Origin: CAIYRG01 sp035318785
Lineage (GTDB): Bacteria; Pseudomonadota; Alphaproteobacteria; Micropepsales; Micropepsaceae
NCBI GenBank assembly: GCA_035318785.1
Contig: DATHDZ010000345.1
Location: 1-13,416 of the forward strand
Length of the DNA stretch: 13,416 nt
Reading direction: 5' to 3'
A program made the position numbers and the translations under genes. The notes beneath the pieces are model-generated. The model had not been told where the DNA came from, made no database searches, and saw only the letters and a list, made by a program, of their open reading frames with translations. Of the stretch, positions 1 through 6,246 are shown one piece after another. Positions within the stretch are counted from its first letter, which is position 1. Each line of letters starts with the position of its first letter.

Positions 1-580
1 GTTTGCCGCCGCGCAAGCCTTCGTCGGCCGTCACCACGATCTCGCTTTGGCAATCGAGGATGCGCCCGGCGAGGCTGTCCGGCGAGAAACCGGCGAAGAC
101 GACGGAATGCACCGCGCCGATGCGTGCGCAGGCCAGCATGGCGTAGGCGGCTTCCGGAATCATCGGCAGGTAAATGGTGACGCGATCGCCTTTACGCGCG
201 CCGTTCGCCTTGAGCACATTCGCAAATCGGCAGACCTCGCGGTGCAGTTCCGCATAGGTGATGTGCCGCGAATCTTTCGGATCGTCGCCTTCCCAGATGA
301 TCGCCGTCTGGTTGGCGCGGGCTTTCAGATGCCGGTCGATGCAATTGGCGGCGACATTGAGTTTGCCGTCTTGGAACCAGCCGATATGGAAATCGTGAAG
401 CTGGAAGGAGGTGTCCTTGACGATGGTGAAAGGTTTTATCCAGTCCAGCGCGCGGCCCTGCTCGCCCCAGAAACCGTTCGGGTCCGTGACGGAATCCAGA
501 TACCAGCTTTCATATTTGCCGGATGTGATATAGGCGCGCCGTTTCCACGCCTCGGATACCGGGATCTCGATTTCGGACAT
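1..580 (-). CDS. acs: Acetyl-CoA synthetase, N-terminal part (partial at the left edge)
   Basis: AMP-forming acetate--CoA ligase, which activates acetate through acetyl-AMP to acetyl-CoA in the cytoplasm. About 193 codons are present; the family is about 650 residues, so roughly the first 30% is here and the rest lies beyond base 1. The start is the ATG whose complement is at 578-580 (MSEIEIPVSEAW), preceded by an AGAGGAA ribosome binding site. The translation runs through typical Acs blocks: WFQDGKLNVAANCIDRHL, AIIWEGDD, GDRVTIYLPMIPEAAYAMLA, IGAVHSVVFAGFSPDSLAGR and VVTADEGLRGGK. The AMP-binding signature and catalytic lysine would lie in the missing part. It is divergent from thiC. Propionyl-CoA synthetase is a related alternative, but these blocks fit Acs better. 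Confidence 0.95.
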   Translation of the reverse strand, partial: MSEIEIPVSEAWKRRAYITSGKYESWYLDSVTDPNGFWGEQGRALDWIKPFTIVKDTSFQLHDFHIGWFQDGKLNVAANCIDRHLKARANQTAIIWEGDDPKDSRHITYAELHREVCRFANVLKANGARKGDRVTIYLPMIPEAAYAMLACARIGAVHSVVFAGFSPDSLAGRILDCQSEIVVTADEGLRGGK

Positions 581-604
581 GGCGTTTCCTCTGCTGTTCC
601 GGCG

Positions 605-633
605 ATATTGGCGGCAGGCGTGAGATGCTTCAA
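605..633 (-). promoter_or_regulatory. Possible sigma-70-type promoter for acs
   Basis: On the minus strand TTGAAG (633-628) is followed after 17 nt by CAATAT (610-605), about 24 nt before the acs start codon. The -35 fits the TTGACA consensus reasonably, but the -10 is weak. This is a candidate chosen by eye only. Confidence 0.2.
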
Positions 634-664
634 GCGCACCAGCTTCCTGCAACTTTGATATTCC

Positions 665-693
665 TTGACTTCGCGCTTGCCGGGGGCAAGATC
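665..693 (+). promoter_or_regulatory. Possible thiC promoter with an inverted repeat in the spacer
   Basis: TTGACT (665-670) is a good -35. AAGATC lies 17 nt downstream (688-693) as a poor -10. Transcription starting about 7 nt later would begin at the first base of the riboswitch P1 stem (about 700), which supports the placement. The spacer contains a perfect inverted repeat, CTTGCC (676-681), GGG, GGCAAG (685-690), which could be an operator or chance. The -10 match is weak. Confidence 0.3.
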
Positions 694-699
694 ATTCCA

Positions 700-802
700 G
701 TCCCAGGGGCGTCCTCCTTTGCGAAGGCATGGGTGGACTGAGATCGGGTGCTTCCCGAGTCCCTTTGAACCTGATCCGGTTAGCACCGGCGGAGGGAGGG
801 AC
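700..802 (+). promoter_or_regulatory. TPP riboswitch (THI element) controlling thiC
   Basis: The conserved THI-box segments are present in order: CTGAGAT at 738-744, then GAACCTGATCCGG at 767-779 and TTAGCACCGGCGGAGGGA at 780-797. The terminal P1 helix is GTCCC (700-704) with GGGAC (798-802). A second arm is closed by GTCC (711-714) with GGAC (735-738). It lies 60 nt upstream of thiC. TPP riboswitches of this form bind thiamine pyrophosphate and repress thiamine synthesis genes. No U-tract terminator follows, and a helix covering the Shine-Dalgarno site does, which favours control of translation initiation (inference). Confidence 0.95.
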
Positions 803-823
803 GGTGAGCGAAAGCCGCCGCCT

Positions 824-857
824 GACTTCCGAGAATGCGTTGATACGGAAGGAAGTC
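824..857 (+). promoter_or_regulatory. Shine-Dalgarno-sequestering hairpin, the riboswitch expression platform
   Basis: GACTTCC (824-830) is exactly complementary to GGAAGTC (851-857). In a shifted register CTTCCG (826-831) pairs with CGGAAG (846-851). Both helices cover the GGAAGGA ribosome binding site (847-853) that serves the thiC ATG at 863. This is the layout expected of a translational OFF switch. Which aptamer segment frees the site without TPP is not clear by eye; the purine-rich 791-800 strand, with G-U pairs, could compete for CTTCC. Confidence 0.6.
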
Positions 858-862
858 CCGCC

Positions 863-2686
863 ATGAATAAGCCCATCCGCAATGCCGCCCCGTCCACCGA
901 CGAGATTACGCGAGGGAGCCTTCCCGGATCGCGGAAGATCTATCTTTCCGGCGTGCCGTTCCGCGAGGTGCCGCTGTCGGGCGGCGAGCCGCCGGTCCGG
1001 CTCTACGACACATCCGGTCCGTATACGGATAATAATGTCGCAATCGACATCCAGAAGGGCCTCTCCCCGGTGCGCCGCGATTGGATTCTTGCGCGCGGCG
1101 ATGTCGAGGAATATGCCGGCCGCAACCGCCGCCCCGAAGATGACGGGCTGAAGCCCGGTGAGCTGCTCTCGGTTCCGCAATTCGACCGCCGCGGCCTCAA
1201 GCCCTTGCGCGCCAAGTCCGGAAGGCGCGTCACGCAGTTGGAATATGCGCGCGCCGGGATCATCACCAAGGAGATGGAATATATCGCAGTGCGCGAAAAT
1301 CTCGGCCGCTCGGCCCTGGTCGACGGCGAATCCTTCGGCGCGAATATCCCCGATGAGGTGACGCCGGAGTTCATCCGTCAGGAGATCGCGCGCGGCCGCG
1401 CCATCATCCCGGCCAATATCAATCACCCCGAAACCGAGCCAATGATCATCGGCCGCAACTTCCTCACCAAGGTCAACGCCAATATCGGCAATTCCATCGT
1501 CACCTCGGGCGCCGCCGAAGAGGTCGAGAAAATGGTGTGGTCTATCCGGTGGGGCGGCGACACCGTGATGGACCTCTCGACCGGGCGTCACATCCACACC
1601 ATCCGCGAATGGATCATCCGCAATTCGCCGGTGCCCATCGGTACGGTGCCGATCTATCAGGCGCTGGAAAAAGTGGGCGGCGCGGCGGAAGAGCTGACCT
1701 GGGAAATCTATCGCGACACGCTGATCGAGCAATGCGAGCAGGGCGTCGATTATTTCACCGTGCATGCCGGCGTGCGGCTGCCGCATATTCCGCTGACCGC
1801 CAACCGGGTCACCGGCATCGTCTCGCGCGGCGGCTCGATCCTCGCCAAATGGTGCCTCGCGCATCACCGGGAGAATTTCCTCTACACGCATTTCGAAGAG
1901 ATCTGCGAACTTTTGGCGCAATACGACGTGTCGTTCTCCCTGGGAGATGGTTTGCGCCCGGGCTCAACGGCGGATGCCAATGACGCGGCCCAATTCGCCG
2001 AGCTGGAGACGCTGGGCGAGTTGAACCGCATCGCGCAGCGCCACAATGTCCAAGTGATGATCGAAGGCCCCGGCCATGTGCCGATGCACAAGATCAAGGA
2101 GAACATGGACCGGCAGCTCAAAGCCTGTGACGAGGCGCCGTTCTACACGCTTGGGCCCCTAACCACCGACGTTGCGCCGGGTTACGACCACATCACCTCG
2201 GCCATCGGGGCTGCCATGATCGGATGGTTCGGCACGGCGATGCTCTGCTACGTCACACCCAAGGAGCATCTTGGCCTGCCTGACCGCGACGATGTGAAGG
2301 ACGGCGTCATCGCCTATCGCATCGCGGCGCATGCGGCGGATTTGGCAAAAGGCCATCCGTCGGCGCGCATTTGGGACGATGCGATTTCCAAGGCGCGTTT
2401 CGAGTTCCGCTGGCGAGATCAGTTCGCGCTCGCCATGGACCCGGAAACGGCGGAAGCCTTCCATGACGAAACGCTGCCGGCGGACGGCGCCAAGGTGGCG
2501 CATTTCTGCTCCATGTGCGGGCCGAAATTCTGCTCCATGAAGATAAGCCAGGAGGTGCGCGATTACGCGCGCGGAACCAACGACACCATGAGCTCGGAGG
2601 AAATCCGCGCCGCCATGGCGAAGAAGGCGGCCGAATTCCGCGACTCCGGATCGGAGATCTATCTGCCGAAAACCGCGGCGGAATAG
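863..2686 (+). CDS. thiC: Phosphomethylpyrimidine synthase ThiC
   Basis: Radical-SAM enzyme that rearranges 5-aminoimidazole ribotide to 4-amino-5-hydroxymethyl-2-methylpyrimidine phosphate, the pyrimidine half of thiamine. The product is 607 residues, normal for proteobacterial ThiC. The start is MNKPIRNAAP, 8-9 nt after GGAAGGA; the frame is open farther upstream, but that part is the riboswitch. The N-terminal ThiC-associated region (RKIYLSGV, VRLYDTSGPYTDN) precedes the barrel (INHPETEPMIIGRNFLTKVN, DLSTGRHIH, VDYFTVHAGV, EGPGHVPMHKI, YTLGPLTTDVAPGYDHI). The C-terminal CX2CX4C motif is C549, C552 and C557, the ligands of the SAM-binding [4Fe-4S] cluster. No other thiamine gene is adjacent. 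Regulation is by the TPP riboswitch. Confidence 0.98.
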   Translation: MNKPIRNAAPSTDEITRGSLPGSRKIYLSGVPFREVPLSGGEPPVRLYDTSGPYTDNNVAIDIQKGLSPVRRDWILARGDVEEYAGRNRRPEDDGLKPGELLSVPQFDRRGLKPLRAKSGRRVTQLEYARAGIITKEMEYIAVRENLGRSALVDGESFGANIPDEVTPEFIRQEIARGRAIIPANINHPETEPMIIGRNFLTKVNANIGNSIVTSGAAEEVEKMVWSIRWGGDTVMDLSTGRHIHTIREWIIRNSPVPIGTVPIYQALEKVGGAAEELTWEIYRDTLIEQCEQGVDYFTVHAGVRLPHIPLTANRVTGIVSRGGSILAKWCLAHHRENFLYTHFEEICELLAQYDVSFSLGDGLRPGSTADANDAAQFAELETLGELNRIAQRHNVQVMIEGPGHVPMHKIKENMDRQLKACDEAPFYTLGPLTTDVAPGYDHITSAIGAAMIGWFGTAMLCYVTPKEHLGLPDRDDVKDGVIAYRIAAHAADLAKGHPSARIWDDAISKARFEFRWRDQFALAMDPETAEAFHDETLPADGAKVAHFCSMCGPKFCSMKISQEVRDYARGTNDTMSSEEIRAAMAKKAAEFRDSGSEIYLPKTAAE

Positions 2687-2689
2687 GAT

Positions 2690-2932
2690 ATGCGCTTCGA
2701 TGGGCTCACGCTGTTCGGCGTGGCCTCTCTATCCATCATGCTCCTGTGCTATGCGCTGGAGCGGCGGAATCCTTGGTTCACCTTCGGGATGGCCAGCGCC
2801 TGCGTGGCAGCCGCAGTCTATGCCTTCTTGCAAGGCGCGTGGCCCTTCGGAGTCCTGGAAGGCATCTGGGCCGCCATCGCCTACACGCGCTGGTGGAAAG
2901 ACCGAAACAAACCGTTCCAGCGTCGGGGCTAG
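2690..2932 (+). CDS. Small two-helix membrane protein, function unknown
   Basis: An 80-residue protein starting 3 nt after the thiC stop, so it is probably translated from the thiC transcript and under riboswitch control (inference). Two hydrophobic segments are visible, about residues 5-23 and 31-50. They are followed by FLQGAWPFGVLEGIWAAIA and a basic tail ending RWWKDRNKPFQRRG. This LQGAWPFG block resembles small hypothetical membrane proteins I have seen annotated without function. Nothing links it to thiamine beyond position. The close spacing and lack of a strong competing frame support it as real. Confidence 0.7.
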   Translation: MRFDGLTLFGVASLSIMLLCYALERRNPWFTFGMASACVAAAVYAFLQGAWPFGVLEGIWAAIAYTRWWKDRNKPFQRRG

Positions 2933-2976
2933 AGGTTCCTCCACGAAGCGGCGGAGGGGGGAATCGGCCCAGCAGT

Positions 2977-3324
2977 TTAGTGTGGTGCGGGCAGCGCCAG
3001 CGTGTCCCGCAGCCGAAGCAGATGCTGCCTGCCGTCCTTGTCGACGATCTCCAATGCGGTCAGCTCGGCGAATTCCCGATCGGCGGCAAATTCCCGCGGC
3101 CCATAGATGAGATGGTCGACCACGGCATCGCCGCGTTGAAGAGCGACGTCGAAGACGTCGTCCTTGGAATCATAAGTGATCCCGATCATCGGCAGCCAAT
3201 CGGACTCGATCTGGTCTCCAAGATCGAGGGATGCCACCTCGATTTCCACGCCCCCGCCTTCCAGCGTCCTGGAAAGGAACTCGCAGTAAGCCTTCCATTC
3301 TGCTTTATCGATCGCCTGTGCCAT
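2977..3324 (-). CDS. DUF5335 family protein
   Basis: A 115-residue soluble acidic protein with no signal peptide or membrane segment. Features recalled for DUF5335 are visible: an N-terminal helix (IDKAEWKAYCEFLSRTLEG), a central strand region (VEIEVASLDLGDQ, WLPMIGITYDSKDDVFDVAL), the block VDHLIYGPREF, and the C-terminal LEIVDKDGRQHLLRLRD ending in LALPAP. The molecular function of the family is not known to me. The start has GCGAGGCGAAC just upstream. It is preceded by an EcfG-like promoter, so it is probably a general-stress gene. Its stop converges with the small membrane protein gene. Confidence 0.8.
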   Translation of the reverse strand: MAQAIDKAEWKAYCEFLSRTLEGGGVEIEVASLDLGDQIESDWLPMIGITYDSKDDVFDVALQRGDAVVDHLIYGPREFAADREFAELTALEIVDKDGRQHLLRLRDTLALPAPH

Positions 3325-3353
3325 GTTCGCCTCGCGCTTCCACTCAGGCCGGA

Positions 3354-3378
3354 AACCGATTGGGGGCGGGAACGTTCC
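3354..3378 (-). promoter_or_regulatory. EcfG-type general stress response promoter for the DUF5335 gene
   Basis: On the minus strand GGAAC (3378-3374) is followed after exactly 16 nt by GGTT (3357-3354). The alphaproteobacterial EcfG consensus, recalled as GGAAC-N16/17-CGTT, differs at one base. The expected start of transcription would leave a 5' UTR of about 20-25 nt before the ATG at 3324. The -35 lies in a perfect 10-bp palindrome (GGAACGTTCC, 3369-3378). The neighbouring GlsB-like gene is itself of a stress-associated family. Confidence 0.55.
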
Positions 3379-3396
3379 GCATCCCTGCGTTCGAAA

Positions 3397-3657
3397 TTAC
3401 CTGAGGCCGCGCCGGCCGGTGATGGCGTGATAGATAAGCAGCACGACGATGGCGCCGATCACGGCGACGAACATCGAATAAAGGTTGAAACCGGTGATCC
3501 CGGCGCCGCCTATGCTGTTGAAGATGAAGCCGCCGACGCAGGCGCCCAATATGCCTAGCGCAATATTGAGGATGCAGCCTTCACCCCTTTGATTCACCAC
3601 GCGGCTAGCGGCGAAGCCGGTTATCAAACCGAAAAGGATCCAGCCCAAAAGGCTCAT
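3397..3657 (-). CDS. GlsB/YeaQ/YmgE-family stress response membrane protein
   Basis: An 86-residue inner-membrane protein of the transglycosylase-associated (Transgly_assoc) family. Three hydrophobic segments are visible, about residues 3-20, 28-50 and 58-78. The Gly-rich helix LNIALGILGACVGGFIF is characteristic, and a short basic tail (ITGRRGLR) follows. Despite the family name no enzymatic role is established; members are commonly stress-induced. The ATG at 3657 has GAGGA 8 nt upstream. It precedes the DUF5335 gene by 72 nt in the same direction, but the EcfG-like site sits between them, so they may be separate units. No GGAAC -35 is visible before this gene. Confidence 0.9.
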   Translation of the reverse strand: MSLLGWILFGLITGFAASRVVNQRGEGCILNIALGILGACVGGFIFNSIGGAGITGFNLYSMFVAVIGAIVVLLIYHAITGRRGLR

Positions 3658-3786
3658 TCCAATATCCTCGAATCAGCGGGGCGATAAATGGGGATTCGCA
3701 ACGCCAAGCGCAAGCCCTGCCGTAAGGCCGACGGCCGTGCTATATTGGTTATGGTTGGAGGGGCATTCCTTCCGAAGGTGAGTAAC

Positions 3787-4143
3787 ATGAAAAAATCCCA
3801 TGCCGGCCTGGTCGGTGCTCTGATGGGCGCCATGCTCGCAACGCCGGTGCTGGCGGCCAGCAGCGATGCCTGCCTGCAGCATAACCGCATCTGGGGTTGG
3901 CGCGCGCTGGATGAACGCACTGTCCTGGTCACAGATCGGATGCAGAACCGCTACACCATTAACATGCGCGGCAGCTGCTTCGGATTGACGGACGGTGGTG
4001 CAATCCTCGTTTTCCGCACCTGGACAAATCTCGGTTGCGTCGGCGTCGGCGATCTGCTCGGCGTGCGCACGCCCAGCCTTGGCTTCACGAGTTGTTCAAT
4101 TTCGAATGTGCAGGCCGGTGCACCGGGACCGGCTCCGGGTTAA
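3787..4143 (+). CDS. Secreted Cys4 protein, DUF6491-like, paralog 1 of 3
   Basis: A 118-residue exported protein with a clear signal peptide (KK at the N-terminus, hydrophobic residues 6-20, cleavage likely after PVLA at 20-23). The start at 3787 is preferred over an upstream in-frame ATG at 3688 because it opens the signal peptide and follows GAAGGTGAG. The mature part begins with CLQHNRIWGW and has ERTVLVTDR, GSCFGL and LGCVGVGD blocks. Its four cysteines (C29, C64, C84, C103) are matched in both downstream paralogs, suggesting two disulfides. The pattern resembles DUF6491, whose function I do not know. A possible -10 (TATATT at 3741) has no convincing -35. Confidence 0.8.
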   Translation: MKKSHAGLVGALMGAMLATPVLAASSDACLQHNRIWGWRALDERTVLVTDRMQNRYTINMRGSCFGLTDGGAILVFRTWTNLGCVGVGDLLGVRTPSLGFTSCSISNVQAGAPGPAPG

Positions 4144-4163
4144 GTTGATCGTCGCGCAAGTCG

Positions 4164-4193
4164 ACGCGCGAAGCTCCGCAAGAGTTCGCGCGT
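4164..4193 (+). terminator. Strong hairpin between paralogs 1 and 2, possible terminator or processing site
   Basis: ACGCGCGAAGCTC (4164-4176) pairs with GAGTTCGCGCGT (4182-4193) around a CGCAA loop: 12 base pairs with one bulged G. It starts 21 nt after the paralog 1 stop. Only a short TTAT follows, so it is a poor classical terminator. It may instead attenuate, protect or process the transcript, or be a palindromic protein site. Confidence 0.45.
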
Positions 4194-4236
4194 TATCATG
4201 CATCGCGGCGGGCCGCGTTTGTGTTTGGAGAAAACC

Positions 4237-4593
4237 ATGAAGACAATATCGGCGACGCTGGCGGTGACGCTGGTCGCAATGAATTTGGTGACGCCCGTGC
4301 TGGCGGCGGAGAATGCCTGTCTGCAGAACAACCGCATCTGGGGCTGGCAGGCCGTTGACGACCGCACCCTGATTGTCACCGACCGCACTTACAGACGTTT
4401 CACCGTGCATCTCACTGGAGGCTGTATCGGTCTGGGCAAATACGCCGCCGCCAGTTTGATCGTCCGCACGTCCACCAGTCTCAGCTGCCTCACGACGGGC
4501 GATAGGATCGGCTTCAACAGTCCGGGCCTCGGACCCCTGACCTGTGTCGTGAACGATGTGAAGCCGGGCGTGCCTCCCCCGCCGGCGGACTAG
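4237..4593 (+). CDS. Secreted Cys4 protein, DUF6491-like, paralog 2 of 3
   Basis: A 118-residue exported protein, the same length as paralog 1 and clearly homologous along its length. The start is MKTISATLAV with TTGGAG before it; an in-frame ATG at 4198 would add 13 residues ahead of a good signal peptide and is rejected. Signal peptide residues 1-23 end in TPVLA, as in paralog 1. The mature part reads ACLQNNRIWGW, DDRTLIVTDR, GGCIGL, SCLTTGDRIGF, GLGPLTC, with cysteines C28, C63, C84 and C103. A proline-rich tail (GVPPPPAD) ends it. It lies 93 nt from paralog 1 and 91 nt from paralog 3. Function unknown. Confidence 0.8.
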   Translation: MKTISATLAVTLVAMNLVTPVLAAENACLQNNRIWGWQAVDDRTLIVTDRTYRRFTVHLTGGCIGLGKYAAASLIVRTSTSLSCLTTGDRIGFNSPGLGPLTCVVNDVKPGVPPPPAD

Positions 4594-4684
4594 AAGGAAC
4601 CTTTCAGAAGCGGGTCGCCCGGAACGCGCCTCTTCATGATAGGGTCCTACCAACGAGGGGCGTCGTTCTTTTCGGAGTCTCGCA

Positions 4685-5164
4685 ATGAATTCGAAATTCC
4701 TGGTGCTGACGGCCGCGATGTTGGCTGGCAGTGCAACGATGCTGATCGCGCTGCAGATTCCGTCTGCTTCGGCGCAAAGTGCTCGCGACGAGCGCGCCTG
4801 TCTTCAGAACAATCACATCTATGGCTGGACGGTCATCAATGAACGCGCGCTCGTCGTCAACGATCGCTACGGCAGTCGCTTTCGCGTCAATCTCTCCAGC
4901 GGCTGCGTCGGCTTGACGAATGCGACCTTCGCTTTACGCTTTATCACACCAACCGATCTTGGCTGTCTCACGCGTGGGGATCGGATCGGCTTCGAGGCGC
5001 CCGCTTTGGGACCCATGAGCTGCTTCGTCACCGATGTCCAGCCTCTCGCCGGACGCGCGCGAGGTGGCTATTTCGGCCGGCCCGACGAGCCCAATGATGG
5101 GCGAGACGGTTTTGGTGGCCGCGAAAGCTATCCCGATCGCGGCGGTAACCCGAACCGCTTTTAG
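4685..5164 (+). CDS. Secreted Cys4 protein, DUF6491-like, paralog 3 with Gly/Arg/Asp-rich tail
   Basis: A 159-residue exported protein. The signal peptide spans about residues 1-30 and ends SASA. The core (39-120) is closest to paralog 2: CLQNNHIYGW, NERALVVNDR, GCVGL, GCLTRGDRIGF and ALGPMSC, with cysteines C39, C74, C94 and C113. It differs by a hydrophilic tail of about 39 residues rich in Gly, Arg, Asp and Pro that is absent from the other two and looks disordered. The ATG has CGGAG about 7 nt upstream. It converges with the asparaginase gene, 27 nt between stops. Function unknown. Confidence 0.8.
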   Translation: MNSKFLVLTAAMLAGSATMLIALQIPSASAQSARDERACLQNNHIYGWTVINERALVVNDRYGSRFRVNLSSGCVGLTNATFALRFITPTDLGCLTRGDRIGFEAPALGPMSCFVTDVQPLAGRARGGYFGRPDEPNDGRDGFGGRESYPDRGGNPNRF

Positions 5165-5191
5165 GATAGCGACCAAAGCCTAGCTGCACGA

Positions 5192-6193
5192 TTACGAAGA
5201 ATAGCGCAGAACGGAGGCTGCGCGGCGCTCGCCGATCTGAATGCCGCGTGTGTTGAGGACCGGTGCACGCGCCAGGTCGGCGGCGGCTCCATCATCGGGC
5301 AGCGCGCCCAGCGCGATCAGCAAGGCGGCGATCGCCGTTTCGGCAGCGCGTGTCGCGCCGTCGTCGATCTTGATCGCGGCGCCGAAACCGAGTTCGGGCA
5401 GAATCGCGACATAGACGCCCTCGGCGCCGGTTTTGACCGCGATCTTCGGATTCTGGCGCATCAAAAGCGTGCAGGGCCGGCCGGTGCCGGCCACGAGTTC
5501 GGGATGGTCCGTCATGGCTGCAAATATCCGCCTGCGCACATCGGCGCGGCCGAGGGGAAGCGCAGCGGGGTCGGCGATCTGCGCCATCGCGCGGGCGAGG
5601 GCGGTGAGCGGCACCGCGAAATTCGGCACCGTGCAGCCGTCGACACCATAGGGAAGATCGCGCGTTAAGCCGGCCATCTCCTTCAGCGTCGCCTCGACGG
5701 CGCGCTGGACGGGATGATCATGGTCCTGATAGTTCGCGACCGGCATGCCCAACCCGCGCGCGAGCGTCATGAAGCCGGTGTGCTTGCCCGAACAATTGTT
5801 GTGCAGCGGCGTCCATTTTTCGCCCCTCGTGATCATCGCGCTCGCGGTGGGCTCATGCAGCGGCCGGTGCGGCCCGCAGGCAAGGTCGCCAACCGAACAG
5901 CCGATGCGCTGCTGCCAAGCCGCGATTCGAGTCGTGTGCTGAGATTCTCCCGAGTGCGAGGCACAAGCGAGCGCCAATTCCTCATCCGACACAGCAAACG
6001 CATCGGCCGCGCCGCTTTCGATGAGCGGAACGGCCTGAATGGGTTTCAGCGCCGAGCGGGGAAAGATCGGGCGCTCGACATTTCCCAGACTGAGCCGCAA
6101 GCCTCCCTGGGCATCGGCCACCGCGACCGCGCCGCGATGGATGCTTTCGACGAGGGGCCCTCTTGTGACCTCGACAAGAACGGGATTGGTCAT
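5192..6193 (-). CDS. L-asparaginase, Rhizobium etli (ReAV) type
   Basis: Hydrolyses L-asparagine to aspartate and ammonia; it belongs to the Asparaginase_II (PF06089) class, unrelated to the E. coli-type enzymes. Residues recalled as important in ReAV are present: FPRSALKPIQ gives Ser47 and Lys50 (ReAV Ser48/Lys51), NNCSGKH gives Cys134 and Lys137 (ReAV Cys135/Lys138), and GVDGC gives Cys187, fitting the third zinc ligand. GRPCTLL and KTGAEGVY follow. No signal peptide, so cytoplasmic. The start at 6193 (MTNPVLVEVTRG) matches the usual N-terminus and gives 333 residues; no strong ribosome binding site is visible. A start at 6217 would add eight residues, with AGAGGG abutting the ATG. Confidence 0.9.
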   Translation of the reverse strand: MTNPVLVEVTRGPLVESIHRGAVAVADAQGGLRLSLGNVERPIFPRSALKPIQAVPLIESGAADAFAVSDEELALACASHSGESQHTTRIAAWQQRIGCSVGDLACGPHRPLHEPTASAMITRGEKWTPLHNNCSGKHTGFMTLARGLGMPVANYQDHDHPVQRAVEATLKEMAGLTRDLPYGVDGCTVPNFAVPLTALARAMAQIADPAALPLGRADVRRRIFAAMTDHPELVAGTGRPCTLLMRQNPKIAVKTGAEGVYVAILPELGFGAAIKIDDGATRAAETAIAALLIALGALPDDGAAADLARAPVLNTRGIQIGERRAASVLRYSS

Positions 6194-6246
6194 GACGCTT
6201 CGAATAACCGAAGCCATCCCTCTTTGTCATCCGGCATGGACGGGCC

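Noticed and set aside
47..658. 203-codon open frame on the plus strand
   Set aside because: It is antisense to acs, whose translation matches the family well; GC-rich DNA gives long shadow frames.
665..862. Long in-frame extension upstream of the thiC ATG (66 extra codons)
   Set aside because: This stretch is the promoter and TPP riboswitch; the ATG at 863 has a proper ribosome binding site and the normal ThiC N-terminus.
692..1921. 409-codon open frame on the minus strand opposite thiC
   Set aside because: The sequence is compositionally odd, spans the riboswitch, and lies opposite an unmistakable ThiC; no recognisable domain.
2938..2957. CCTCC/GGAGG inverted repeat between the convergent small membrane gene and DUF5335 gene as a terminator
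   Set aside because: Only a 5-bp stem with a 10-nt loop and no T-tract on either strand.
3787..5164. The three Cys4 proteins as a toxin/immunity or lysozyme-inhibitor set
   Set aside because: No secretion-system, toxin or lysozyme gene nearby and no diagnostic motif; small secreted disulfide proteins are too generic to assign this.
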